Shown: positions 1 to 7,780, numbered from the stretch's first letter. The stretch: 25,326 nt of DNA from JBOGGX01 sp050744245 (GCA_050744245.1 JBOGGX010000257.1:1-25326), one strand, 5' to 3'. Translations and numbers: made by a program. Notes: generated from the letters alone by a model not told the origin.

Positions 1-1039
1 GCCGCCCGCCCGCTGGGTCCGCTACGAGGCACCGGTGGTGCAGGACCTGACCCTGAGCGAGGCGGCCCGGCTCGCCGCGTTCTACCGGGCGTGGCCTGAC
101 CTCATCGACGAGGAGTTGGAGGGAACGCCCCACCTCGGCCCGCCCGCCCTCGAGAGCGAGCTGCCGTTCATGACCGATCGCGCCCAGGCCCTCAGGGCGT
201 CGGTCGGCGGCGGGATCATCCCCGTCGCGGTGGCCGCCGTGTTGGCGTCGGCCGGGATGGTGGGCGCCGCCGCCGCCCTGTGGGTCGACCGCAAGCAGCG
301 GGAGCTGGCGCTCCTGGTCGCCCGCGGCGTCGGACCGGGCGCGATCGGCGTGAAGGCCGCCCTCGAGCACTCGTCGGCCATCGTGGTGGGCACGCTCGCC
401 GGGTTCGGCGCCGCCTATGCCGCGGTGGACGGCATCGACGTCGAGTTCCCCGACGGCCGGGTGACGGCCATCGCCGGCCCGTCGGGCAGCGGGAAGTCGT
501 CGCTCCTCCGCATCCTCGCCGGGCTCCAGGCGCCGACGTCGGGGACGGTCGAGATCGGCGGACGGCTCATCAGCCGGATGGGCGCCCGCCGGGCCCGGCG
601 GGTGCGGCGGCGCCTGATCGGCTATGTGTTCCAGCGGCCCTCGGACAACCTGCTCCCCTACCTGTCGTCCCGCGAGCAGATCGAGTTCGCGGCCAGGATA
701 CGCGGCGCAGGCGCGGGCGAGGCCGACGGGTTGCTCGAGACGCTCGGCATCGCCCATCGGGCCGATGCCATGCCGGGCGAGCTCTCCGGGGGTGAGCAGG
801 CCAGGCTGGCCCTGGCCGCCGCCGTGGTCGGGCGGCCGGCGGTTGTGCTCGCCGACGAGCCGACGGCCCAGCTCGACGACCGCTCCGAGACCCAGGTGGT
901 CGCGGCCCTGCGGTCGCTCACCGACCAAGGGGTCGCGGTGGTGGTCGCCACCCACGACGCCGCGGTCGTCGACGCGGCCGACCGCGTCTTGCGTATCCAC
1001 ACCGGCCGGATCGATCGGGTGGAGGACCGACGCCGATGA
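1..1039 (+). CDS. FtsX-like ABC permease fragment fused to an ABC transporter ATPase (5' end outside window)
   Basis: The frame is open to the left edge, so the true start lies outside; the first in-window start codon is GTG at 35. Numbering from that GTG, residues 1-58 are a soluble stretch. Residues 59-84 and about 113-129 are hydrophobic segments flanking VDRKQRELALLVARGVG, which is typical of FtsX/MacB-like permeases. At about residue 130 the protein switches to an ABC ATPase: Walker A GPSGSGKS (148-155), Q-loop Gln200, signature LSGGEQ (250-255), Walker B VVLADEP (270-276) and switch His307. The ATPase lacks its usual first 20-25 residues, including the A-loop aromatic. All catalytic motifs are present, so the ATPase half could still work. 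Related systems export lipids or lipoproteins or act in cell-wall remodelling; the substrate is unknown. An in-frame deletion or an assembly chimera would explain the order. The stop overlaps the next start (ATGA). Confidence 0.8.
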   Translation, partial: PPARWVRYEAPVVQDLTLSEAARLAAFYRAWPDLIDEELEGTPHLGPPALESELPFMTDRAQALRASVGGGIIPVAVAAVLASAGMVGAAAALWVDRKQRELALLVARGVGPGAIGVKAALEHSSAIVVGTLAGFGAAYAAVDGIDVEFPDGRVTAIAGPSGSGKSSLLRILAGLQAPTSGTVEIGGRLISRMGARRARRVRRRLIGYVFQRPSDNLLPYLSSREQIEFAARIRGAGAGEADGLLETLGIAHRADAMPGELSGGEQARLALAAAVVGRPAVVLADEPTAQLDDRSETQVVAALRSLTDQGVAVVVATHDAAVVDAADRVLRIHTGRIDRVEDRRR

Positions 1040-1740
1040 CGACCGGCGAGCCGCTGCTGTCGCTGCGGGACGTGGCCAAGAGCTTCCGGTCGGGCGCGCT
1101 GCCGGTGCGGGTGCTCCGCCGGGTGGCGCTCGACCTGTTCCCCGGCGACCTGGTCGCGCTGGTCGGACGGTCAGGATCGGGCAAGACCACCCTCCTCTCG
1201 TTGATCATCGGCTGGGACACCGACGACCGGGGCGAGTTGGCGTGGCGGGGCGAGGCCCGCGACCTCGGCGCCGTCCCATGGCGCGAGCTGGCCATGCCCC
1301 GGGCCCTCGGGCTGCTCCCCGAGCTGACGATCGAGGAGAACATCACCGCGCCGGTCTTCCTCGACCCGGCCCACGCCGGCCAGGATCACCGCCGGCTCAT
1401 GGACGACCTCGGCCTCGGCCATCTGGCCGCCCGCGACCCGGCCGAGACCTCGCTCGGCGAACAGCAGCGGACGGCCGTGGCCCGGGCCCTCGTCCTCCGC
1501 CCCACCGTGGTGCTGGCCGACGAGCCCCTCGCCCACCAGAACGGCGAGTGGACCGAGGTCTGTCTCGGGCTGTTCGCCGAGCTCGCCGTGGGCGGCACCG
1601 CGTTCCTCGTCGCCACGCACGACCTGGCCGTCCTGCACGCCGCCGACCGGGCCCTCGAGCTCCACGACGGTCGGCTCCAGCCGCTGCGACCGGGCGAGCC
1701 GGGCGGGGCCGAGGTCCGCCGCCGCACGCCTGCGTCCTGA
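1036..1740 (+). CDS. ABC transporter ATP-binding protein, degenerate LolD/MacB type
   Basis: The ATG overlaps the previous stop by 4 bp, so the two are translationally coupled and probably belong to one transporter. The protein has 234 residues, normal for a LolD/MacB-type ATPase. Walker A GRSGSGKT is at 44-51, Walker B VVLADEP at 158-164 and the switch-region VATHD at 192-196. Three motifs deviate. Where the Q-loop Gln is expected (before LGLLPELT) the sequence reads MPRA, with Arg89 near the Gln position. The signature is SLGEQQ instead of LSGGQ. The D-loop reads AHQN, so the usual Asp is Asn. In heterodimeric ABC transporters one ATPase often carries such changes and forms a weak or inactive nucleotide site, so pairing with the preceding ATPase is a reasonable inference. 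The first ATPase keeps consensus motifs. Confidence 0.85.
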   Translation: MTTGEPLLSLRDVAKSFRSGALPVRVLRRVALDLFPGDLVALVGRSGSGKTTLLSLIIGWDTDDRGELAWRGEARDLGAVPWRELAMPRALGLLPELTIEENITAPVFLDPAHAGQDHRRLMDDLGLGHLAARDPAETSLGEQQRTAVARALVLRPTVVLADEPLAHQNGEWTEVCLGLFAELAVGGTAFLVATHDLAVLHAADRALELHDGRLQPLRPGEPGGAEVRRRTPAS

Positions 1741-1756
1741 ACCCCTGGCCCGCCAC

Positions 1757-1762
1757 TACCCT
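1757..1762 (+). promoter_or_regulatory. -10 box of fbiC (leaderless type)
   Basis: TACCCT lies exactly 7 nt before the fbiC ATG, in the 29-nt gap after the ABC gene. There is no Shine-Dalgarno sequence. This matches the TANNNT spacing seen before many other genes here and predicts transcription starting at or next to the A of the ATG. Confidence 0.6.
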
Positions 1763-1769
1763 CGCCGTC

Positions 1770-4136
1770 ATGACCGCGAGCCCGTACGACCTGCTCGACC
1801 TGGCGATCGACGAGCTGCAGGCGCGGGCCAGGGAGCTCCGCGATCGCACCACCGGCACGCGGGTCACTTACTCGCCCAAGGTCTTCATCCCGCTCACCAT
1901 GCTGTGCCGCGACCGCTGCGGCTACTGCACGTTCGCCCAACCCCCGGCGCGGCTGGCGTCGCCGTACATGACCCCGGACGAGGTGGTTGCCGTGGCCAGA
2001 CGGGGCGCCGCCGCCGGCTGCCACGAGGCCCTGTTCACCCTGGGCGAACGGCCCGAGGAGCGCTACCCGGTGGCCAGGGCCTGGCTCGACGAGCACGGCT
2101 ACGCCTCGACCGTCGACTACCTGGCGGCCATGTGTCGGCTCGTGGTCGAGGAGACCGGCCTCCTGCCCCACGCCAACGCCGGGGCCCTGTTCCCCGACGA
2201 GCTGGCCGCGTTGCGAGCGGTGGCGCCGTCGCAGGGGATGATGGTCGAGTCGCTCAACCCCGACCTCGACTGCCACCGCGGGGCACCCGACAAGACGCCG
2301 GAGCGGCGGCTGGCCACGCTCGACGCCGCCGGCGCGCTGGCCATCCCGTTCACCACCGGCATCCTCGTCGGCATCGGGGAGAGCCGGGCTGACCGGGTCG
2401 CGGCGCTGGTGGCCATCGCCGACGCCCACCGCCGGCACGGTCACGTGCAGGAGGTGATCGTCCAGAACTTTCTGCCCAAGCCGGGCACGGCCATGCACGC
2501 CGCGGCTCCATGCCCGGCCGACGACCACCTCGAGGCCATCGCCCTGGCCCGCCTGATCCTGCCCGCCTCGGTCCACGTCCAGGCGCCGCCCAACCTCTCG
2601 ACCGACTTCGGTGTGCTGCTCGACGCCGGCATCGACGACTGGGGCGGCGTCTCGCCGATCACCGCCGACTTCGTCAACCCTGAGCGGCCGTGGCCCGCCC
2701 TCGACCGGTTGCGTCAGGTGACCGAGGAGCGGGGGCTGGTCGCCGCCCCCCGGCTCACCGCCTACCCGGAGTTCGTGCTCGATCCCGATCGGTGGATCGA
2801 CCCGGGCCTGCGGTTCGCCGTCCTCGACCGCTCCGACGCCGAAGGTCTCGGCCGCGACGACCCTGGCGCCTTACTGCCGCAACACTTCGGCCCGGCCGTC
2901 GACGTCGGCACCGGGGCCGAGATGGTGGTCATCGGCCACAAGTCGACGGCCTGGTACTCAGGCGGTGACGGCGTTCCCCCCACGCTGGTGCCGGGCCGGG
3001 CGTCGGGCCCGGTGGGCGTGGTCGGCGCGGTGGGCGAGGTCCTCGACGGCGTGCTCGCCGGCCACGAGGTCGGTGAGGACGAGATCGTCACGCTGTTCTC
3101 GGCCCGCGGGCCGGAGATGGCGGCGGTGGCGGCGGTGGCCGACGAGCTGCGCCGGCGGACCGTCGGCGACGCGGTCACGTGGGTCCACAACCGCAACATC
3201 AACTACACCAACGTGTGCACGTTCAAGTGCCGGTTCTGCGGGTTCTCGAAGGGGCCGCTGTCGCTGAACCTGCGGGGCCAGCCGTATCTGCTCACCCTTG
3301 ACGACATCGCCCGACGAGCGGCCGAGGCGTGGGCCACGGGCGCCACCGAGGTGTGCCTCCAGGGTGGAATCCACCCCAGCTTCGACGGCGACTACTACGT
3401 CGACGTGGCCGAGGCGGTCCGGAGCGCCGTGCCCGGCATCCACATCCACGCGTTCACCGCGCTCGAGGTGACCGAGGGGGCAAAACGGCTGGGCGAGCCG
3501 CTCGACGCCTACCTGCGCCGGTTGATGGATGCCGGCCTGCGCAGCCTGCCGGGGACCGCGGCCGAGATCCTCGACAACGAGGTGCGGGCGGTGTTGTGCC
3601 CGGACAAGATCGACACCGACGAGTGGCTCGAGTGCCACCGGGTCGCCCACGGTCTCGGGTTGCGCTCCAACGTGACGATCATGTTCGGCGCCATCGAGCA
3701 GCCCCGGGCGTGGGCCAGGCACATGATCCGCACGCGGGCGCTGCAGCAGGCGACCGGCGGGTTCACCGAGTTCGTGCCCCTGCCGTTCGTGCACATGGCC
3801 GCGCCGATGTACCTGCAACACAAGGCGCGGCGGGGCCCGACCTTCCGGGAGGCGCTGCTCATGCACGCCGTCGGCCGCGTCGCGTACACCGGCTGGATCG
3901 ACAACATCCAGGTGTCGTGGGTGAAGATGGGCCGCCTCGGCGTGGTCCAGGCGCTCCAGGCCGGGTGCAACGATCTCGGCGGCACCCTCATCAACGAGAA
4001 CATCTCGCGGGCCGCCGGCGCCAACCACGGCCAGGAGATGACCGAGGCCGACTTCCGGTCGTGGGTCGAGCCGCTGGGCCGCCCCCTGGAGCGGCGGACC
4101 ACGCTCTATGGCCGGGCCGGCCTCGCCCCCGTCTAG
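1770..4136 (+). CDS. fbiC: FbiC, 7,8-didemethyl-8-hydroxy-5-deazariboflavin (FO) synthase
   Basis: This bifunctional radical SAM enzyme makes FO, the deazaflavin chromophore of coenzyme F420, from tyrosine and 5-amino-6-ribitylaminouracil. It has 788 residues, slightly shorter than mycobacterial FbiC (about 856). The N-terminal CofG-like half (about 30-370) carries the radical SAM cluster CRDRCGYC, with Cys46, Cys50 and Cys53. The C-terminal CofH-like half (about 440-788) carries CTFKCRFC with Cys483, Cys487 and Cys490, followed by GGTLINENISRAAGANHG near the end, typical of CofH. Both 4Fe-4S ligand sets are complete. The ATG at 1770 is chosen because homology begins there and a TANNNT box lies 7 nt upstream; the frame is open much further upstream but overlaps the ABC genes. 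Its presence implies that the organism makes F420 or at least FO. It is convergent with the DNA ligase gene. Confidence 0.97.
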   Translation: MTASPYDLLDLAIDELQARARELRDRTTGTRVTYSPKVFIPLTMLCRDRCGYCTFAQPPARLASPYMTPDEVVAVARRGAAAGCHEALFTLGERPEERYPVARAWLDEHGYASTVDYLAAMCRLVVEETGLLPHANAGALFPDELAALRAVAPSQGMMVESLNPDLDCHRGAPDKTPERRLATLDAAGALAIPFTTGILVGIGESRADRVAALVAIADAHRRHGHVQEVIVQNFLPKPGTAMHAAAPCPADDHLEAIALARLILPASVHVQAPPNLSTDFGVLLDAGIDDWGGVSPITADFVNPERPWPALDRLRQVTEERGLVAAPRLTAYPEFVLDPDRWIDPGLRFAVLDRSDAEGLGRDDPGALLPQHFGPAVDVGTGAEMVVIGHKSTAWYSGGDGVPPTLVPGRASGPVGVVGAVGEVLDGVLAGHEVGEDEIVTLFSARGPEMAAVAAVADELRRRTVGDAVTWVHNRNINYTNVCTFKCRFCGFSKGPLSLNLRGQPYLLTLDDIARRAAEAWATGATEVCLQGGIHPSFDGDYYVDVAEAVRSAVPGIHIHAFTALEVTEGAKRLGEPLDAYLRRLMDAGLRSLPGTAAEILDNEVRAVLCPDKIDTDEWLECHRVAHGLGLRSNVTIMFGAIEQPRAWARHMIRTRALQQATGGFTEFVPLPFVHMAAPMYLQHKARRGPTFREALLMHAVGRVAYTGWIDNIQVSWVKMGRLGVVQALQAGCNDLGGTLINENISRAAGANHGQEMTEADFRSWVEPLGRPLERRTTLYGRAGLAPV

Positions 4137-4145
4137 CAGCCCCGA

Positions 4146-4208
4146 GACCCGTTCTGAGGTGAGTTGCGCGGGATATCCCTGCACAAGTCGCCTGATTTCA
4201 GCCTCGGT
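4146..4208. repeat. Intergenic repeat copy A (63 bp, between convergent fbiC and ligase genes)
   Basis: It aligns without gaps to 9109-9171: by hand I count 36 of 45 identical positions in the first part and about 45 of 63 overall. Its core holds a perfect 10-bp palindrome, GGGATATCCC, at 4171-4180 (counting from 4170 by one base at most). Its right part, AAGTCGCCTGATTTCAG (4185-4201), also recurs in inverted orientation at 14535-14551. The last 11 bases overlap the 3' end of the ligase gene. No T-tract is present, so it is not a standard terminator. Confidence 0.6.
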
Positions 4209-5721
4209 ACAGGCCGAGGACCAAGTCGATCGTGTCGGCCTCGTCGGCCCGCTTGTCGTCCCTGTAGCGCACCACCCGGGCGAACCGGAGGGCGACCCCG
4301 CCGGGGTACCGGGGGCTGGTCTGCACACCGTCGAACGCGATCTCGACCACCTGCTCCGGGCGGACGTACACCGTCCAGTCGTCGCGCTCGACCTCGAGCT
4401 CGAGGAACCGCGTGGTCTGCCAGGCGAGCAGCTCGTCGGTCAGCCCCTTGAACGTTTTGCCCAGCATTACGAACCCGCCGGCCGGATCGCGGGCGCCGAG
4501 GTGGAGGTTCGACAGCCATCCCTTGCGCCGGCCGTGCCCCCACTCCACGGCGAGCACCACCAGGTCGAGGCTGTGGCGAGGCTTGACCTTGAGCCAGCCG
4601 CCGCCCCGCCGGCCGGCCTCGTACGGGACATCGAGCGACTTGACCACGACGCCCTCGTGATCCAGGTCGAGCGCGGCGGCGTAGACGGCCTCGGCCGCCT
4701 CGACCTCGGCGGCCACCACCCGCGGGACCCGATCCCTCTCGTCGGGGACCGCCCGCCGGAGGGCGAGGTCGCGCTCCCGCCCCGGGGCATCGAGCAGATC
4801 GTCGCCGTCGAGATGGAGGACGTCGAAGAACACCGCGGACAGCGGTACCCGGGGTCCCGGTCGGCTGCGCTCGAGCTTGGTGCCCACCCGGCTGGCCGTG
4901 GCCTGGAACAGCCGCGGCCGACCCGTCTCGTCGAGGGCGATGGCCTCGCCGTCGAGCACCACCGAGCGCAACGGGAGGCGCAGGACCGACTCGACCACCT
5001 CGGGCAGGCGAGCGGTGATGTCGTCGAGGCTGCGGGTGAACACGGCCACCTGGTCGCCGTCCCGATGGACCTGGACCCGTACGCCGTCGAGCTTCCACTC
5101 GACCGCGGCCGGCGCGATCTTGGCCATCGCCGCCGCCACGCCGTTGGCCGTCTGGGCCAGCATCGGCGCCAGCGGCCGCCCGACGACGAGACGGAACGCG
5201 GCCAGGCCGGCCTGGCCGTCGGTCATCGCTGCGACCGCCACCGCCCGCAGATCCCCGGCCAGGAGCAGCGCCCGGCGGACGTCGCCCGCGGGCACCCCGC
5301 CCGCCGTGCCGACGGCGTCGACCATGACGCCGGCCTGGGCGCCCTGCCGCAGCTCGCCGGACAGCAGTCCGATCAGGAACCGTTGCTCGGCGTCGGTGGC
5401 CCGCCCGAACAGATCGGCCAGCAGCGCCCGCCGGGCGCCTTGGGAGCCGGTCCCGGACTGCCCGCCGATCGTCTCGAAGAAGGCGTCGACCTCGGCCACG
5501 CCGAGGCTGGGCTCAGCCGCCGGGTCGGGACGGTCGCGCAGGCTGGCGTACCCCACCCCGATCTGGCGCTGGCGCAGCTCGCCGGTGAGCCACGCCACCG
5601 TCGGCACCAGCTCGCCCCGCGGCGTGGCCCGCAGCAGCGTGGCCAGCCGCTCGACCTTGGCCTTCCTCGACGAGGTGGCGGCCACGTCGGAGGAGGCGGC
5701 GACAACATCGGCGAGCAACAT
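4198..5721 (-). CDS. ligB: ATP-dependent DNA ligase, LigB type
   Basis: Seals nicks in duplex DNA using ATP through a lysyl-AMP intermediate; probably a repair accessory to an NAD-dependent LigA elsewhere. The length of 507 residues equals that of Mycobacterium tuberculosis LigB. The domain order is: N-terminal helical DNA-binding domain (about 20-190), adenylation domain (about 200-370) and OB-fold (about 385-500). The nucleotidyl-transferase motif KLDGVR is at 210-215 with Lys210 as the AMP acceptor. Later motifs include FFDVLHLDG, DHEGVVVKS and WLKVKPR (motif V), all intact. The ATG at 5721 starts a normal N-terminus. A CATCCT box lies 7 nt upstream, close to the local leaderless pattern. 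The gene is divergent from the MpaB-family gene across a 128-nt spacer with a large dyad. No Ku or NHEJ genes are nearby. Confidence 0.93.
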   Translation of the reverse strand: MLLADVVAASSDVAATSSRKAKVERLATLLRATPRGELVPTVAWLTGELRQRQIGVGYASLRDRPDPAAEPSLGVAEVDAFFETIGGQSGTGSQGARRALLADLFGRATDAEQRFLIGLLSGELRQGAQAGVMVDAVGTAGGVPAGDVRRALLLAGDLRAVAVAAMTDGQAGLAAFRLVVGRPLAPMLAQTANGVAAAMAKIAPAAVEWKLDGVRVQVHRDGDQVAVFTRSLDDITARLPEVVESVLRLPLRSVVLDGEAIALDETGRPRLFQATASRVGTKLERSRPGPRVPLSAVFFDVLHLDGDDLLDAPGRERDLALRRAVPDERDRVPRVVAAEVEAAEAVYAAALDLDHEGVVVKSLDVPYEAGRRGGGWLKVKPRHSLDLVVLAVEWGHGRRKGWLSNLHLGARDPAGGFVMLGKTFKGLTDELLAWQTTRFLELEVERDDWTVYVRPEQVVEIAFDGVQTSPRYPGGVALRFARVVRYRDDKRADEADTIDLVLGLYRG

Positions 5722-5728
5722 CCGCCCC

Positions 5729-5734
5729 AGGATG
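5729..5734 (-). promoter_or_regulatory. Possible -10 box of the DNA ligase gene
   Basis: On the minus strand CATCCT ends 7 nt before the ligase ATG. It differs from TANNNT in the first base. The spacer GGGGCGG could alternatively serve as a weak ribosome binding site. Confidence 0.35.
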
Positions 5735-5760
5735 GCAGCCGTCGCCGGAAGGAACGCGTT

Positions 5761-5803
5761 CTCGACGCATTTGAGGTCGAATTCCGACCATGGCTGCGTC
5801 GAG
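5761..5803. promoter_or_regulatory. Concentric double dyad between divergent ligase and oxygenase genes, candidate operator
   Basis: Outer arms CTCGACGCA (5761-5769) and TGCGTCGAG (5795-5803) are perfect 9-bp inverted repeats. Inner arms GGTCG (5775-5779) and CGACC (5785-5789) share the same centre, 5782. All three spacers (TTTGA, AATTC, ATGGC) are 5 bp. It lies about 40-80 nt upstream of both genes. A further 8-bp palindrome, AACGCGTT, sits at 5753-5760. A binding site for a dimeric or tetrameric regulator, or a cruciform, is inferred. Confidence 0.55.
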
Positions 5804-5836
5804 TTTGTCGTTCCTCGGGCAGGATCCTTGCGGGGG

Positions 5837-5842
5837 TACCCT
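5837..5842 (+). promoter_or_regulatory. -10 box of the MpaB-family gene (leaderless type)
   Basis: TACCCT is 7 nt before the GTG at 5850, with the same hexamer and spacing as at fbiC. It supports that GTG over the upstream in-frame ATG at 5790, which lies inside the dyad. Confidence 0.6.
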
Positions 5843-5849
5843 CCGAGGG

Positions 5850-6617
5850 GTGAGCGACGACGGCGGTGTCTTTCCTCCCGATGCCGTCATCCGCCGGGTC
5901 GACGGCGAGGCCGCCCTCCTGTTCGGTGCCGGGCGGGCGCTGCTGCTCCAGCTCGCCCATCCGTCGGTCGCCCGAGCCGTCGTCGAGCACTCGGCCTTCG
6001 AGTGCGATCCCCTCGCCCGGCTCCAGGGGACGCTCAATGCCAGCTACACCGTCGTCTTCGGCGCTCGCGACGAAGCCCAGCAGATGGCGGCCTCGATCCG
6101 CCGGGTCCACGAGCGCGTCGCGGGTGACGGCTATGCCGCCACCGACCCTTCGTTGCTCATGTGGGTCCACGCCACGCTCGTCGATACCGCCCTCCTCGTG
6201 TATCCGGCACTGGTCGCCCCGCTCGGTCGGGCCGACGAGGAGGAGTACTACCGCCAGTCGATGGTCGTGGCCGAGATGCTCGGGTGCCCACGCGCCAGCC
6301 AGCCCGCCGACCTCGCCGCCTTCCGCGTCTACCTGCGCGACACGGTCTGCATGCTCGAGGTGACACCCGAAGCCAAGCGGGCGGCCGGTGTCGTCCTCCA
6401 TCCGCGCCTGCTGGCCGGCGGCATCCCCGTGTCGTGGGCCGCCGGGCCGGCGCTGAGCCTGGCCCGCTTCATCACCGTCGGCACCCTCCCGGAACCGATC
6501 CGAACCCAGTACGGCTTCGCCTGGGACGGGCGGCGCGACGTCGCCCTGCGGCTCGGCGCCGAGATGGCCCGCCGGGCGCTGGCCGTGGTGCCGTCGTCCA
6601 TGCGCAGGGTGGCGTGA
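5850..6617 (+). CDS. MpaB-family (DUF2236) oxygenase-like protein
   Basis: The protein of 255 residues shows the family pattern LLLQLAHPSVA (31-41), EHSAFECDPLARLQGT (46-61) and LLMWVHATLVD (102-112). The conserved histidines 37, 47 and 107 are kept; in the related latex-clearing protein, family histidines bind haem. Members are haem-type oxygenases or peroxidases acting on lipids, rubber or unknown substrates, so the substrate here cannot be told. I chose GTG 5850 because conserved sequence begins about 10 residues after it and a TANNNT box lies 7 nt upstream. The stop overlaps the next start (TGATG), so the LOG-family protein is co-translated. No signal peptide or long membrane segment is evident. 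Confidence 0.85.
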   Translation: MSDDGGVFPPDAVIRRVDGEAALLFGAGRALLLQLAHPSVARAVVEHSAFECDPLARLQGTLNASYTVVFGARDEAQQMAASIRRVHERVAGDGYAATDPSLLMWVHATLVDTALLVYPALVAPLGRADEEEYYRQSMVVAEMLGCPRASQPADLAAFRVYLRDTVCMLEVTPEAKRAAGVVLHPRLLAGGIPVSWAAGPALSLARFITVGTLPEPIRTQYGFAWDGRRDVALRLGAEMARRALAVVPSSMRRVA

Positions 6618-7729
6618 TGGCCAAGACGGCGCGCTCCGATCGGCAGACGCCGACCCGCTACCGAACCGGCAACCCCGAGGTCGACCGCCGCCTACTGGAG
6701 TTGCTGGCGCAGGTCGCTCCGACCGATGACCGCGACCAGCTCTGGGAGATCCTCGTGTCCGGCGTGCGCCTGGCCGCCGACGACGCCGACCGCCTCGACC
6801 TCAAAATCACTAACGCGGCCCTCAAGGAGATGCGCAACGCCTTTAGGATGTTCGCTCCCTACCGCGACATCCCAAAGGTCACGATCTTCGGCTCGGCCCG
6901 CATCGACGCCGGCGACCCGCTCTACCAGCAGGGCCGGGCCCTGGCCGAGCTGCTGGCCGACCGAGGGTGGATGGTGGTCACCGGGGCCGGCCCCGGGATC
7001 ATGGCCGCCGGCCTGGAGGGGGCCGGCCGCGAACGCTCGATCGGGGTGAACATTCGGCTGCCGTTCGAGCAGGGCGCCAACGAGTTCATCGCGGGCGACG
7101 ACAAGCTGATCTCGATGAAGTACTTCTTCACCCGCAAGCTCATGCTGATGAAGGAGTCGCGGGGATTCGTCTCGCTCCCAGGCGGCTTCGGCACGCTCGA
7201 CGAGACCTTCGAGCTCCTCACCCTGCAGCAGACGGGCAAGGCGGAGCCGTCGCCCATCGTCCTCCTCGACGAGCCGGGCGGCGGCTACTGGTCCGGCCTG
7301 GTCGACTTCATCACCGAGCAGGTGGCGGCCAAGGGTCTGATCGACTCGGACGACGCCGGACTGTTCGTCGTCACCGACGACGTCGAGGAGGCGTGCGGCG
7401 CCATCGTCGGCTTCTACCGCAACTTCAACTCGATCCGGTGGGTCGGTGACCGGATGGTCATCCGGCTCGAGGCGCCGCCGACCGACGATGAGCTCGACGA
7501 TCTCAACCGGCGATTCGCCGACGTCTGCCTGTCGGGCCGGATCGAGCGGGCCGAACCCCTGCCGGCCGAGGTGGCCAACGACGACCGGCTCGACAAGCCG
7601 CGGATCGTGCTCGCGTTCGACATCTTCAAACAGGCCAGGCTGCGGGCGCTGATCGACGCCCTCAACGAGCTCGGGAGCGCCCCGCCCGAGGCGACACCGC
7701 CCCCGGCGCAGGCCCAGGACATCGACTGA
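6617..7729 (+). CDS. LOG-family (lysine decarboxylase-like) nucleotide-binding protein, long form
   Basis: The core LOG domain (about residues 85-265) has a Rossmann-type start IFGSAR (90-95), GAGPGIM (123-129) and the diagnostic PGGFGTLDE (188-196). In short LOG proteins these bind the ribose-phosphate of a nucleoside monophosphate and cleave it to release a free base such as a cytokinin. At 370 residues this protein is much longer than the 180-220 of short LOGs. It has an 80-residue N-terminal part rich in charged helices and a C-terminal 100-residue extension that may be another small domain. Annotation as a plain lysine decarboxylase would be wrong for this family. The ATG overlaps the preceding stop by one base. 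The role of the MpaB-LOG pair is unknown. Confidence 0.88.
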   Translation: MAKTARSDRQTPTRYRTGNPEVDRRLLELLAQVAPTDDRDQLWEILVSGVRLAADDADRLDLKITNAALKEMRNAFRMFAPYRDIPKVTIFGSARIDAGDPLYQQGRALAELLADRGWMVVTGAGPGIMAAGLEGAGRERSIGVNIRLPFEQGANEFIAGDDKLISMKYFFTRKLMLMKESRGFVSLPGGFGTLDETFELLTLQQTGKAEPSPIVLLDEPGGGYWSGLVDFITEQVAAKGLIDSDDAGLFVVTDDVEEACGAIVGFYRNFNSIRWVGDRMVIRLEAPPTDDELDDLNRRFADVCLSGRIERAEPLPAEVANDDRLDKPRIVLAFDIFKQARLRALIDALNELGSAPPEATPPPAQAQDID

Positions 7730-7733
7730 CCGC

Positions 7734-7747
7734 CGCCCAAGCGGGCG
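7734..7747 (+). terminator. Small hairpin after the LOG-family gene
   Basis: CGCCC-AAGC-GGGCG forms a 5-bp GC stem with a 4-nt loop 4 nt after the stop codon. There is no T-tract, so a terminator role is only possible. Confidence 0.3.
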
Positions 7748-7780
7748 ATAGCGTCACGACCGGCTGCGTTCGCACGTCGC

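Noticed and set aside
4170..4190. Repeat A core as an ordinary rho-independent terminator
   Set aside because: It has a palindrome but no T-tract on either strand, and its relatives at 9109 and 14522 are in different gene contexts.
5790..5792. ATG upstream start for the MpaB-family gene
   Set aside because: It lies inside the 43-bp dyad, adds 20 non-conserved residues and has no ribosome binding site. The GTG at 5850 has a TANNNT box at the right spacing.
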